A stretch of DNA of 64,000 nt, taken from positions 64,112,933 through 64,176,932 of the forward strand of contig CM043965.1 of assembly GCA_014529385.2 (NCBI GenBank), given 5' to 3'. A program made the position numbers and the translations under genes. Each line of letters begins with the position of its first letter. Within the stretch, counting starts at the first letter, position 1. The notes below the pieces were generated by a model that saw only the letters and a program-made list of their open reading frames with translations, ran no database searches and was not told the origin of the DNA. Of the stretch, positions 1 through 12,518 are shown in pieces. The stretch comes from Adiantum capillus-veneris (taxonomy: Eukaryota; Streptophyta; Polypodiopsida; Polypodiales; Pteridaceae).

Positions 1-395
1 ACCTCTTCTTGGTCCTCGATCTTTGGTGGGTCTTCAATACTTGGTTCTTGTGGTGGATCTCCTTTATAAGGCTTTAGTAGGCTCAGATGGAAAGCATTGT
101 ATATGAGCCAGTGGTTGGGCAACTTGAATTGATAGGCCATCTCATTGATTGGCCTAAGAATCTGGAAGGGACCACAATACCTTTTTTCTAACTTAGCATA
201 GTACTTTTGGTGTCCCGTAGGATTCTTGCCAGTCGGGTGCCTTAATCGAGCCTTGGGAAATTTAAGTAAGACCCAATAATTTTCTTTAAAGGATTGCGCT
301 CTTCGGTGCTTATCAGTAGCAACCTTTTGCCTTTGCTGTGAGATAGAGATAGCATCCTTAATCTTTTGGAAATATTCTTGTAGGGAAGAACAGGG
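1..395 (-). pseudogene. Ty3/gypsy integrase C-terminal region (element A), partial
   Basis: The minus strand reads as the basic tail of a gypsy integrase: a helix-rich stretch (YFQKIKDAISISQQRQKVA), then KHRRAQSFKENYWVLLKFPK and a GPY/F-like core (KRYCGPFQIL), followed by a Pro- and Glu-rich tail. This C-terminal domain binds DNA non-specifically in the family. The zinc finger and the DDE core are absent, because the sequence jumps at about position 395 into filler and then into the RT/RNase H boundary. The reading frame runs off the window edge, so a possible chromodomain cannot be judged. Confidence 0.7.
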
Positions 396-400
396 TCGAT

Positions 401-702
401 ATGCCATAGGCTATGAAAGTCAATTAAGGCATCAACAAGGATAATCTAGCAAATTAAATACCGACCCTGTTCTAGATGCTCGCAGTTCTAGATGCCCTAG
501 TCGAAGCATCCTCACAGTTCTAGATGCCCTAGACTCATGGAAGCACTATCTTTGAGATCTTTGATCGACATCCGTTACATCTAGATCAACAGGGTTGATA
601 TTTAAGTTGTAGAGATAGCCTTTGCTCGATTAAGGCATCAACAGGGTCGATGTTCTAGGGCATCAACAGGGTCGATCCTTCGACTTTCATAGCCTATGGC
701 AT
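401..702. repeat. Inverted-repeat filler at the RNase H/integrase deletion of element A
   Basis: A 20 bp arm (ATGCCATAGGCTATGAAAG) at about 402 is repeated in inverted orientation at about 683-702. The interior holds short direct repeats: GGCATCAACAGGGTCGAT occurs at least twice near 627-678 with a variant near 428, and TTCTAGATGCCCTAG recurs near 484 and 519. The block sits exactly where RNase H and most of integrase should be, so it marks a deletion repaired with copied local sequence, or an unidentified small insertion. No coding capacity is seen. Confidence 0.6.
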
Positions 703-1703
703 GCTCTTCTTGGAGCAAAACAGCTCCAAGGCAATCACCACAAGTGTCACATTGGACCTCAAATGGCTTTGAGAGATCCGGTAGTGTAAGCACAGGTTGA
801 GGGATAAGATTTTCTTTAAGTTTTTTGAAATAATTGTTCTCCTTGTTAGACCATGTATACCTAACATTTTTCTTTGTTAGGTCATGTAATGGTCTTGCTA
901 TTAGTTCGAACTTTTCTATGAAGCGTCTATAGTATGCGCACATACCTATAAAGCTTCTTAGTTCATGAAGATTCCTTGGTTCAGGCCATCCTTTTTTTAC
1001 CTCTAGCTTTGATGGATCCATTTGGATGCCATCTTGAGAAATAATGTGACCTAAATATTGAATCTATTGCAAGAAAAATTCACTTTTCTTTTGATTAACA
1101 TAAAGTTTATTCTCTCTTAGAACTTGAAATATTACTTGGAGGTGTTGCTTGTGTTTGTCTAATGAATTAGAGTGAATGATGATATCATCAAAGAACACTC
1201 CAGTAAAGGTTCGGTGATGACTGAATAGCTTCTCCATCAATCGGTTGAATGTGGCTGGTGCATTGGTCAAGCCAAAAGGCATGACAATATATTTGGAAAG
1301 ACCAAACGTAGTTCAAAATGCGATCTTTACAATGTCTTGATCAACTATCCTAATATAATGATAGCATTTTTTTAGGTCAATCCTACTGAAGTAGATGGAG
1401 CCTTGTAGCTTATCAAATAGATCTTCTACCCTAGAATGGGAAACCTATTAGTGCTCTTCAGTCGACACGCATGTGATATGTGCCATCTTTCTTTTGCACT
1501 AGTAACACGGGTAAGAAAAATGGAGATGAGCTAGGCCTAACCATGCCCTTCTCAACTAACTCATGCACTTGCCACATAATCTCCTCTTGTTGAGCTTGAG
1601 AAACTCTATAAGGAGGTTTATTAGGCGGTGAACTTCCTGGAATAAGTTTAATTGCATGGTCATAATTGCCTCGTTTAGGAGGTAGCTCACAAGCTAAACA
1701 CAC
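684..1703 (-). pseudogene. Ty3/gypsy reverse transcriptase plus start of RNase H (element A)
   Basis: This RNA-dependent DNA polymerase segment is spread over three reading frames. Near 1458-1703 lies the N-terminal part (PPYRVS, then MVRPSSSPF and VLLVQKKDGTYHMRVD). The middle (IYFSRIDLKKCYHYIRI) is followed at 1064-1282 by MPFGLTNAPATF and the catalytic box FFDDIIIHS with both aspartates intact. At 638-1021 come the connection (LRSFIGMCAYYRRFIEKFE) and the first RNase H strand (FEVQCDTCGDCLGAVLLQ), after which the sequence breaks into the inverted-repeat filler. A stop replaces the residue after MRVD and there are frameshifts near 1283-1460, so it cannot make an active enzyme. The intact FFDD box contrasts with the MDN boxes in E1 and C. 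Confidence 0.88.
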
Positions 1704-2180
1704 ATGCGATATGTGCCGTCTTTCTTTTCCACTAGTAACACGGGCGAGGAAAATGGAGATGAGCTAGGCCTAACCATGCCCCCGGGGAGGTCAACTAATA
1801 AAAATGTAACCTATCACGTGAGTTCAACATAAGGGTATTTAAAGTTCTTGAAAAGTATAGAAATATATATACAAAAGGGCATTATTTTTTCAAATTTGAA
1901 AAAACTTATAGATTTTAAAAGAAAAGGGTGCATTATATTCTTAACAAAATTAATAGATAAGGGGTTTTACAAACATGTCTTGAACGCACGTGACATGGTA
2001 GTTTTACACATAGTGAACCCCTTGAGAACATGCCCTTCTCAACTAACTCATGCACTTGCCGTTTAATCTCCTCTTGTTAATCTTGAGAAACTCTATAAGG
2101 AGGTTTATTAGGCGGTGAACTTCCTGGAAGAAGTTCAATTGCATGGTCATCATTGCCTCATTTAGGAGGTAGCTCACAAG
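1470..2180. repeat. Segmental direct duplication within the pol gene of element A
   Basis: About 230 bp from 1470 to 1698 is repeated from 1703 to about 2180. Both copies start with CATG(T/C)GATATGTGCC, pass through ACTAGTAACACGGG and GGAGATGAGCTAGGCC, and end at GGAGGTAGCTCACAAG. The second copy is longer only because a roughly 247 bp element is inserted at 1782. On the minus strand this duplicates the start of the RT domain including the PPYRVS region. The copies differ at scattered positions, so the duplication is not recent. Confidence 0.85.
1782..2028. mobile_element. MITE-like element inserted in the duplicated RT segment
   Basis: The uninterrupted sister copy at 1470-1698 shows this 247 bp as a clean insertion. 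The target word CATGCCC is present on both sides (1775-1781 and 2029-2035), giving a duplication of about 7-9 bp. The two ends are imperfect inverted repeats: both contain CACGTG followed by (A/C)GTTCAA about 35 bp in, with a GG(T)CACTA-like outer part. AT-rich, non-coding. The TSD size would suit hAT or Mutator-type non-autonomous elements; the superfamily cannot be fixed by eye. Confidence 0.65.
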
Positions 2181-2695
2181 GGATGTCGTCAATAAAGACA
2201 TCTTGAAACCCCTTGAGAAAATTGGATAACTCCAATTCCTTCTGATTGTGTATATTTTCTTTTGCTAAAACATTAGGTTCATTTTGAGAATCTTTAACAA
2301 AAATCATGTACACAGAAATAGAGCTCTTTATTGACTTGTTGAAAGCTTGCATATGTACAATGGGTATGGTGTTACCCATTTCCTTAGCATCTATGTACAT
2401 ATCTTTTTCCTTGAATGTAAAGGAGATTCTCCTTTCAGGGAATTTAACATTGGCAGCTATGCGATCAAACCATGGTGCCCCTAGGATTACATCCTCATGC
2501 TTGAGAGGAGAGATAAAGAAGTCCTCTTTTTCCACATAGCTTTGGACATGGAGCCTCAATTTCCTGATTAAGGGAGTGACTGAAGCTTCTTGCCCCTTCA
2601 ACACCGTTTGCGGGTAGGACATCTCCCATCTCATAGGCTTGTATGCCTAGCTTGGTGGCCAACTCTGTGGATATGAAATTACGAGTAGAACCAGG
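2158..2695 (-). pseudogene. Retropepsin C-terminal part and linker to RT (element A)
   Basis: Two overlapping minus-strand frames give GSTRNFIS immediately left of the 2696-3151 insertion, then a frameshift, then a long stretch containing VILGAPWF (the family's conserved ILG strand) and the linker NFLKGFQDVFIDDIPCELPPK that leads into RT. These are the flap-side and C-terminal landmarks of a gypsy aspartic protease, which cuts the polyprotein. The catalytic Asp side lies on the other side of the insertion, so the enzyme is physically split. At least one frameshift separates GSTRNFIS from the ILG segment. Confidence 0.78.
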
Positions 2696-3151
2696 CATTA
2701 GGAAGAGAATGGAGTTTAGGAGGGCCTCTTTATTTGGTAGTTTAATGCAGTCAAACCTTTAGTATTAAGAAAGTAATCAAAAGACAGCTTTTGAGTTCAA
2801 ACAGGCCAAATAGCTAGTTTCTTTGAATTCAAAGTTTCCCCCCAAAATGGAATTTATAATCTAGTAGGTAAAACTACATCATGTAGCATATCTATGGAAA
2901 GATCTCGACACGTAGATTTCTGATCTATGATCTCTACTCAAATCGGAGATCAAATGTGGGAGTTATGGAAGGCCAAAAATCATAAAACTTTCCATCTCCT
3001 TTTTTGGGGGGAAAGTGCATCTTTTGATCACTCTTACACACCCACCATTCTTGCACACATGGTGTACACCTATTCTCATCAAATATTTAATCACCTCCAT
3101 AAGCTCATGGCAAATAAAGAGGCCCTCCTACACCCCATCCTCTTCCTAATG
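2696..3151. mobile_element. Non-autonomous TIR element (456 bp) inside the protease gene of element A
   Basis: The ends are 41 bp terminal inverted repeats, 2696-2736 and 3111-3151, with three mismatches. Each begins CATTAGGAAGAG and ends GGCCTCTTTATTTG. On the minus strand, coding reads ...FILFD up to the right end and resumes GSTRNFIS after the left end, so the insertion interrupts the protease at its catalytic motif. No clear target duplication is visible. The interior (about 370 bp) has no recognisable protein. It could be a Mutator-like or other MITE; the superfamily is unassigned. Confidence 0.75.
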
Positions 3152-4764
3152 GTCAAAGAGAATAAAAGCATCATGTTCTCTTACCTTTCCCCAAGCATGG
3201 CATAGAGGAGATCCTTTGTGGTGAATTTCCTCCTCTTGGATTTTGACCAAGGTAGCTCTAGGAGGATCATGGAAATTATTCTTTTGGGGACAAGCGTGGT
3301 ACATATGCCCTTGCTCACCGCACTTAAAACAGCGGTTATCCTTGCGATAACACTCAAGCTCTTCAGGAGAGAATTTATTTTTGCCTTTGTAAACTCCCTT
3401 CTCTTTAGCTTTGTTGGAGTTTCCCTTATGATACTTTTGGACATTGTCCTTCCCCTTAGGCTCATTGGAACCCTTGTTTTTTGTGGGCTTGAAATTTCTT
3501 CTAGCCCCTGTTTGGAAATTGGTTTGAGAGGCCACCATAGTATGGTGTATAACCACCAATATGGTGCGTGGCCTTTGGGAGTTGACATACTCCACCATTT
3601 CTTCAGTTAAGCCCGCACAAAATTGTTGCTTTTGCTCTCCAAAATTCAACTTTTGTAAGACAATGGATTTGAGTTGTAAGTCCCAAAATTGTCTACATAT
3701 TTGTGAATGGATTTGTAGGGAGAGAGATTCAAGCTTTGCCATTTGGTGAGTACTTTGTCTTTGGCATCGGTGGCCAAAAACTGCTTCATAATGGAAGCTC
3801 TTAAAGCTTTCCATGTTCGTGGAGATTCACCGTTGGGTTGTAGGCTAGACCACCATTGCCTGGAGCACTTTTGAAAGTGCATAGCTACATGGCATAGCTT
3901 AGAGGACTCCTTGAAGCCCTCATCTCCAAACGCCGCATCGAATTGTTGCATAAATACCAATACTTTCTTTGTAGCACCAAAGGTGCCATCTTAGGTAAGG
4001 AAAGACATGCTCTTCCCTCCCTCTTTGAACTTCTTGAGCTTGGATGACCTCTTCCACATGGCATAGGATTTCCAATGGCCTCTTCTTTTTTATGGTTCAA
4101 AAGTTGCACCATCACTTTCTTCAAAAGATGAAAATATGAGGAAGGTGGACAAGAGGGTGACCTCTTTCTTGCCTTGATCTTCTTTGTCTTCCCCATCACT
4201 TTCATAAGAAGAAGAGGATGAAGAAGATGGAGAAGAGGGTGTCCTATTTCTCGCCTTTTTCTTCTCTTGCTTTTTGCCATCCCTCTTTTAACTATGGTGT
4301 AGAGAAGTGTGCAATGTTCTTCTTCTTTTTGGAGGTGATGGAGAGCGTTTATCCCACCGTCTTCGTGGAGCCATCTCCATCGAGGTGGCGGGAGACTTGC
4401 TTCTTTCTTGTTCCTTTGGTGGAGGCTCTTGAGTTCTCCTTTGAGAAGGAGATGCATCATCAAGAAGAAAATGTTTTAGCCCTTTGTATGGATCCTCTTC
4501 TTCATCCCGAATCAAAGAGTGGCCTCTTTTGGAAGTCTCACAAGGAGGATTCCTAGGTGCTCTCTCGTCATGGTGAGGAGCTTGGAGAATCCCATGAGCA
4601 AGAAGGTGTCGTTGCACTTCACTTTGGAGGGATGGATTTCCTATGGCTTGTTGAAGCCTAGAAACAAGGTAGTTAACAAGCATAGGGGCATCATTAGTAG
4701 CCTGCTCATTAGCAAAACCAAAGTTATCAACATTAATTTCACTCTCTTTACCATTGTCATCCAT
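3152..4764 (-). pseudogene. Ty3/gypsy gag polyprotein (element A)
   Basis: The minus strand starts at an ATG at 4764 about 400 bp downstream of the PBS, giving a charged N-terminus (LQQAIGNPSLQSEVQ) and an Arg/Ser/Pro-rich linker. A capsid-like part follows at 3960-3646 (FMQQFDAAFGDEGFKESSK, MHFQKCSRQWWSSLQP) and then 3814-3146, with a basic stretch and one CCHC knuckle (CFKCGEQGHMYHACP, C-x2-C-x4-H-x4-C). The last residues, HDAFILFD, begin the protease. Gag forms the virus-like particle and binds RNA. At least two frame changes (near 4290 and 3700-3960) break it. Confidence 0.82.
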
Positions 4765-5166
4765 TCTAACAATTTTTAGGTGTAAACTTTTTAGGTGTAC
4801 TTTGGCACTTCAAGCCCTAGTTGCTACTCCTCTTTACCCCTTTAGAAAAAGCACTCAAGCTACTATACCCGTGCCTCGAATAGCATTAATTGCAAGGAAT
4901 AAAAGAGAGAGTCATTCAACACCAAAATAGCACCAGCTCCTATCAAGCTTCTAATAGCTCAATAGTGGTTAAGCCATAGGCAAGCCCCGTAGGACTCCAC
5001 TATAAAGACCATAGCTCTTGACGGTGATGCCCATTATCTACACAAAGGCAGGCACATTGCAAGGCTGAAAAATCCCTATTCTACTTACTCACATGAAACT
5101 AATAATACCAACCATTTATAGCTAGCTTGAGGACCTCCCTTCTTGAGCAGAGAAGAGAAACCTTGT

Positions 5167-5178
5167 GCTCTGATACCA
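5167..5178 (-). other. Primer-binding site of element A (initiator tRNA-Met)
   Basis: On the minus strand the bases read TGGTATCAGAGC, complementary to the 3' end of plant initiator tRNA-Met, one base after the LTR end. It fixes the element's orientation and marks 5180 as the inner LTR edge. The 400 bp between the PBS and the gag ATG is leader. Confidence 0.9.
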
Positions 5179-5179
5179 A

Positions 5180-6851
<1,672 letters not shown>

Positions 6852-8385
6852 CCAAAAATCACTCATGAACTGTATATGTTTCAATGATTTGGCATGGCAA
6901 ATATTGAAACCCGATAGGAGAGAATGGGCTAGAGTGGAGATGATTGTGGAGGCATGGTATTAACATGGTGGGGCACCATGGTACAATACTCCATGTGGAT
7001 TGATATCCTAACTTGTGTGGAAGGTGATACCTACTCATTTCAATACAGCGTTTTGTACGATGAGTTCATTGCATTTATGTCCAAAGAAAGTGCAAAGCTA
7101 GATGCTCTTGGACTAAATGATGTTGAGAAGAAGAAGAGACTTGACAAGGCCACAAAGGTAGAAGAGTAACAGTTGAAAGATAGGGGCTACAAGTACCTAT
7201 CAATCACCAATCCTCTTAATGGTGATGAGTTCTTCAAGTTGCTTTTCAGCATTAAATGGGATGAACCTGGAATGCTAAAGAACAATAGAGATAAGCTCTA
7301 TTGTTTGACAAGCTCTAAAATCACTTCTAAGAGGTATTGTAGCTATTAGTTTCTCATTTATAATTGTGTTCGTTCCATTTTGTTTTTCTATATGATTAAG
7401 TGATATGCTGTTCTTATTGTTCGTAGAAAGAAGATATTTGCACCTAATGAGCCTCACTAAGTCTAAGGATCCACAATATTTTCATTTTGGTGATTACAAG
7501 CTTGTGGATGGTCTAGGACCAATCCCATTGGGTAAGTAACTTTTCTTTGGGGTAGTACCTACAGATAACTATGGTTGTATTCTTACATGTCATCTTTCAC
7601 TTTTGTAGAGGGCATGAGTGTTCCCAAGTGGAACACATTTTCCAGGGGTATGTGGCTCGTGATTTTTTTTGCAAATGAGGGTTTTTAGTCACCATATGCA
7701 TGGCCAAGCATATTGGAGATTTTATTGCAGATGCCACTAGGGTAGGACTTGTGCTCTTACGTACATGGACACTTTTGTGTAACATAAAGGCATATCGGCA
7801 TCCACTCACTAGAGAGGTGGTGAGATAACAAACTTAGTTTCATAGTTTAATCTCCTAGCTAAAAACTTTGTAGCTATGACATTCATTCTTTGAGTTATTT
7901 ATTTATGCAGGTATCTAATCTTAGCATGTATCTTTGGTATTGTATTGGCCATCATGTGCCACACTATGATAGAGAGGTAGGGGAGAAAATTGCCGAGAGA
8001 TTGTTTCCAGCAGATTGTTACAGCTGCATGATAGATGATGTAGTCTTCCCCACCATTGAGATTGATAGTGTTATTCTTAGAGGTGGGGCAAAGTGGTCTC
8101 CTTTGTTCTTTCAATAAAACTAGTCTAAATTTTGATACTAGTGAATGTTATGGTATATATGTGTTTGCATTAGGTTTCTAATTTACTCTTTATATGGTTA
8201 GCTAGGTGGTTGCTAGCAATATTTTTATTGAGCCTCAGGACCATGTTTTGAACTTGTTTGCGGGGTGTGCTAGTTTGGGCCAAGCTTTTGCAAAAGATAT
8301 GAGGCATTGCATGTGTCTAGAGCTAGATGATTTGCTCTATGAAAGATGTTTGACCGACATTGCATGTGGACCTGTGAAATGCTGA
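6852..8385 (+). pseudogene. 3' half of a multi-exon gene remnant with a DNA-methyltransferase-like C-terminus
   Basis: Coding-like blocks are separated by plausible introns: about 6927-7334 (GDTYSFQYSVLYDEFIAFM, GYKYLSITNPLNGDEFFKLL), 7428-7533 (FHFGDYKLVDGLGPIPLG, then GTAAGT), about 7609-7825 (MAKHIGDFIADATRVGLVLL), 7911-8083 (acceptor TGCAG; HHVPHYDREVGEKIAERLFP) and about 8206-8385 (IEPQDHVLNLFAGCASLGQAF, then CLELDDLLYERC and a stop). The last block matches the D-x-VLDxFxGxGxxGxA...xExD pattern of SAM-dependent N6/N4 DNA methyltransferases, with Asn and Ala at two usual Asp/Gly positions. Frameshifts and a stop near 7168 show decay. The left edge is the element-A LTR, so the 5' part was cut away; a complementary half lies at 55434-56713. 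The methyltransferase call is inference from one motif. Confidence 0.42.
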
Positions 8386-9413
8386 TTACGGATGCACACT
8401 TGGTTGAGGAAACACTATTCTATAACAGAACACATCTTGATGTTTTGATTTATGTTTTGATGTATATGGCAGCCATATGACATTGACATGGCATTTTGGT
8501 ATGCTCCATACATTTCAATTGGATGTTTCTTTTGTGTTTATTTCGTACATGATGACCACATGATGTGGAGATGACTTTGATTGGAGCTTTCCTATGCAGC
8601 TAGATTATGCTAACACCATTGGCTTGTGTCTTGATTTGTGTGAGATAAAAAAAATCGTTTAAGTAGTGGAAATAAGAGTTTACGTGAAGAACATCCCATG
8701 TGGGAGCCCAAGAAGGGGTGTACAGTTTTTTTTTAAAGAAGAGGTCTCCATACGAAGGACTTTGGCAAAAAAAAATGGAATCATGTTTTATGTACAGGCT
8801 CAAAAATACATACAAATGGTTCTTTTTATAAAGTTTCATTTTGCATAAGCATTGTTGTGCTTCCATATTTGTAAAAGGTGTTTGGTAGTTGAAGGATTGT
8901 ACTGTGAGGTTTTTAGTTTTTTTACTACACAATGATACTTAAAGATATCATTAATGGTGTAAAATCACGGTTCAAAAGCTCAAAAACACAGTTCCAATAA
9001 TAAAAGCTTGAAATTGAAAGCTCGCAAAAAAAAATTCCCCAACCCGTTGACCAAGGACCTACAAGCAATACACATAGCTTAAATGAGAATCAAGTGATCT
9101 CAAACCCCTTGAAGTATATCACACGTGTTAGAGTTGAAGCAAGGGCGGTAAGGTACCGCAAAGATCTCAACACATCAACACCTATAAATTTTACGACCTC
9201 AATTAGATAATGTCAAGGGAAAGCTTCATTGGGGAGGGAGAACTATTTAGAGATGCCACCATGGATACCCCTTCTAAATTAGTATCCCTTGTAAAAGACG
9301 CATTGTAACATCAAAATGACTCAAACCCAATTTTTGATTTTGTAAAATGTAAAGCCTACTTTTATTTTGTGAAGCTATACCACATGGGAATGGAATCTAA
9401 GATGGTTTTTTAG

Positions 9414-9661
9414 TAAATCTAAGTATAAAAGACAATTCTGTCAAAATGAAGAGGTTCTTTAAGAAGATATAGTGTTGTGTGAGAAGAAGGCTTCTTGGTG
9501 CAAAGTTCTAATCAATATACATCCTTCATTTTTTAAGTAAACTTAAGTTCTAAAGACGTTTTTGTTGAAGTAAAGAGGTCTCTGTTAGAAGATATAATGT
9601 TGTGTGAGAATAAATCTTCTTGGTGCAAATCTGCAATCAATATATATTGTTCATTGTGATA
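9414..9661. repeat. Diverged tandem duplication, period 124 bp
   Basis: Two copies begin at 9414 and 9538. Each contains AAGAAGATAT or AGAAGATATAATG, GTTGTGTGAGAA, CTTCTTGGTGCAAA and ATCAATATA in the same order and spacing. Divergence of roughly one base in five says it is old. Non-coding. Confidence 0.75.
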
Positions 9662-10103
9662 ATCAAAATCAACGTTCAACTATTGCATCTTGTTTCTCTT
9701 CTTGCTCTTTCATTTGATTATATGCATTGTCAGTTTTGTTAAGCTTTGCAACTACGCGTAGAAGTACTATTTTTGTGTTGTAATCAAGTGTAAATGCTAT
9801 TTTTTTTAATGGGAGATTAGTCTTAAGGCATAATTGATGCTATTAGACCACTTTCATAACTGATGCTATTAGACCACTTCTGTTTGTGTTTTTCACACCT
9901 ACAAATCCATGAATCATGATTTATGTACCTCTGAAAATTGAGTTTATAGGGTCCAAATAGGTCCATTTAATCCTTGCCTAAATAGTCTTCTCAAAATTTG
10001 TGGCGTTTTGAGCTCATTTAGCTAAGGAAATTGTCAATTTGTTGGTAGGAGTAAAGATTGAGTGTGTGGTCATAGACAGTCTGAGTTGATTTTGTGATTG
10101 TGT

Positions 10104-10257
10104 TATAGTGATACTCTAGTCACAAAAGCTCCATTGGGTCTGGCAAACTCAATGCATCTTCCTGACCCATCTGGTCACTTTATAGTGATGCTCTAGTCAC
10201 AAAATCTCCATTGGGTCTGGAAAACTCAATGCATCTTCATGACCCATCTGGTCACTT
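10104..10257. repeat. Tandem duplication, period 77 bp
   Basis: Copy 1 10104-10180 and copy 2 10181-10257 differ at only a few bases. Each runs from TATAGTGAT through CTCTAGTCACAAAA and TCCATTGGGTCTGG to GACCCATCTGGTCACTT. AGTCAC near the start and GGTCACT at the end could pair as short arms. Confidence 0.92.
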
Positions 10258-10607
10258 CCCTAAGTATTGACATAGATGATGTTAGTTCCAGCCAGTTATG
10301 TTATAGACGTTTGTCACGGTGATCTACTAACAAAGTGTCTATTGTTTTGCATAATGCATGGATTCTCCTCACCTTCTCCTTATGGTTGCTTTTCACTAGC
10401 AAAACCTTTGTTTTGGATTCATTGCAAGCAAAAGTTATCAAGGAAAGTTAGAAGCTTTTATGCATTTTTATTGTAAATGATCAAAGCCCACACTATCCAC
10501 ATACAAAAAAAAGCATAGTTACTGCATTGCAAAGTCCATTCACCCAAATATCCTTTTCATAAGAGATCCAATCATTATACACAATTGTTACCATATACAT
10601 GTGGTAG

Positions 10608-10903
10608 TGTTGTGTGTGAACACCCTTAGGACCGCTGAGGGAATTTTTTCCCTTAGTAGGAGGTTGTTTCCCCATGCATTATATATATGTTGTTGATGGA
10701 TGAACACAGAAGAAGCCCTGCCCAACTTTCCATTTTTTATATCACTTATTTTTAAGAAGCAACATGACATTTTGTAATGGGTTAAGCGGCCAATATTCTT
10801 TGGGAGAACGAGCCTCTAAGGAGGAATTGTATATAAGCCAATTTTTGTAACCCTTAGGGAGACTTTTGAATTAATATAATCTTACGTTTACAATGCATTG
10901 TGT

Positions 10904-10966
<63 letters not shown>

Positions 10967-11555
10967 TTCTTCTCTTCCCTACGCACTCTACGAAGCTTCC
11001 ATTGTGAAAGTGGTACCACCAATGCCTTAGCAACAGCGGGGGATTCAATCCAACGCCAAGCTTGCACGAGCTTCCGGGTGAGTTTTCTTGCAAACCATGT
11101 GTCCGGTTGGTGGTTTCCTTACACTTGTGGGTTCACGGTGAGTAGAGCTACACTTTAGGACCACACAAATCAAAAAGTGGTGTCCTGCATTTTATTGCCT
11201 GTCTTCATACGCGAATGTCTCACGTTGTGGTTCTAGGTAGGATATCGAGTCAAATTCCATAAGTTAATGACCTCTTGATGAGAAGAGTATTTCCTATGAG
11301 TTTTGTGACTTTTCAAGTGCGTTTGATTTGGTTTTGGATAGCATGAGCATTGTAGGTTGATTTGCATTCACAAGTGCATAGGACATCTAGATTTGGTTTC
11401 CTTGAGTAGAGATTGTCTTAGAAGGTTAAGTAGGTGATTGACACCCATCTCCTTTGTTCCATGCATCTATGGGTTGAGCTTCATCCTTGGCTGACATAGA
11501 GTTCTTGGTCCTCTTCTTGCTATGCTAGCATCCACTCGCGATGTATCCACCAACA
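10608..11555 (+). repeat. LTR of family F (single copy in window)
   Basis: Bounded by TGTTG at 10608 and CAACA at 11551-11555, a 5 bp inverted pair in TG...CA form, and followed after TT by a PBS-like word AGTACCGCTGCTGGGAACG. A TATATATA run near 10681 could be its promoter box and AATTAATATAA near 10869 a polyadenylation region. It contains the (GA)n tract at 10906. No second copy is in the window, so the outer boundary rests on the terminal words alone. Confidence 0.5.
10906..10964. repeat. (GA)n microsatellite, about 29 units
   Basis: Uninterrupted GA repeats inside the family-F LTR candidate, just after ATTGTGTCT. Confidence 0.97.
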
Positions 11556-11871
11556 TTAGTACCGCTGCTGGGAACGAGATCCCTAGGTAGGTGATGTTAG
11601 CAACAAGCTAACTCGGATACCATTTTTTGGAGCTCTCAGTGTAAAAACACTTATTATTTTGATAAATCGAGAATATTGTAACTCATATTTTATGGATAAA
11701 CTTTGTATTTGATGAGCCAAGGCTACAAGCTTCTAAATTAAATCAACCTGTCTTTACCCATCTTTAGTTAGAGCTCCCAGATTATTAGTTTTGACCACCA
11801 AAAATCTTGGCTAAGGTATAAAGGCCAATTTTTGTAAGTTATTTTTAAGTTTTGGATAATGAAATACACAG
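11556..11871 (+). other. PBS-like site and leader remnant of family F
   Basis: After the LTR end and a TT spacer comes AGTACCGCTGCTGGGAACG, resembling the E-family PBS (TGGTGCCGCTGCTGGGGA) and, more loosely, the tRNA-Asp-type PBS of plant Tat/Athila elements. About 300 bp of leader follows before the E1 LTR begins at 11872, so E1 probably inserted in or next to this leader. Confidence 0.5.
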
Positions 11872-12516
11872 TGTGAGCTAATGGTGCTCACTTCTCTCCT
11901 TCTCGCGCTTCCTACACCCTCCCCAGTTGTCACATTGCAGTCGCGTCTGTTGCGTTGCAACTGCATGTAAGAGCTCTACGCATTGACGTAAGCATCTCAT
12001 AATATTTCATAATTGTTGGTGTTGTTGACCCGCGGCCTAATTTCATCATAAGTAGGAATTTACACTTCAAAATCAAAAACTAAGTATATGCGGGGTATTG
12101 GGGTATCATTGCTAAGCATTTAGATGCATTATGTGTTGAAAACGACTAGGTCAAAAATCCATTGTTGTTAATAATTGCAATTTTTACACTTCATTTAAAG
12201 TGGGATTTGAGACCATAAGCATGTGTGCTTAGGTTTTATAAACATGTCCTAGAAGTTTTGTTACGTTTGGATATCATTCGATGTTGTAACAGATTTGATT
12301 TGTTTGCTGATGAGCGATTGGCTTTTGGTGATTTCAGCCACTTGAATGTAGCTTAAATTAGATGCAAATTGTTTGTTGTTTTTTGAAAGATTGACAACCT
12401 CTTGTATCCTCTATGCACTAGTCGAGTCATCTTCATCCCATGGATTGACAATTTAATCGTGGTTCTCGCTAAATCTGCACAATAAGATAGGAGTGAGGTT
12501 AGACACGTGTCCCACA
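11872..12516 (+). repeat. 5' LTR of gypsy element E1
   Basis: 645 bp from TGTGAGCTAA to TCCCACA, followed by TT and the PBS. The same LTR recurs at 44571-45268 (CTTCTCGCGCTTCCTAC, GATGAGCGATTGGCTTTTGG and GGATTGACAATTTA are shared), there with an extra segment of about 75 bp. The TGTGAG/CCCACA ends are near-inverted. Confidence 0.85.
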
Positions 12517-12518
12517 TT

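Larger units (their letters stand above)
8386..10607. other. Unassigned AT-rich DNA
   Basis: I see no gene, LTR or RNA here. The only structure is the pair of tandem duplications listed separately at 9414 and 10104. Short ORFs on both strands look random in composition. Confidence 0.6.

Noticed and set aside
3218-3610. Plus-strand ORF with hydrophobic segments, looking like a membrane protein
   Set aside because: It is the antisense of the element-A gag knuckle region; the minus strand has the real motifs.
10854-11158. Arg-Glu and Leu-Ser repeat ORFs
   Set aside because: Translations of the (GA)n tract; likewise at 48873-49145.
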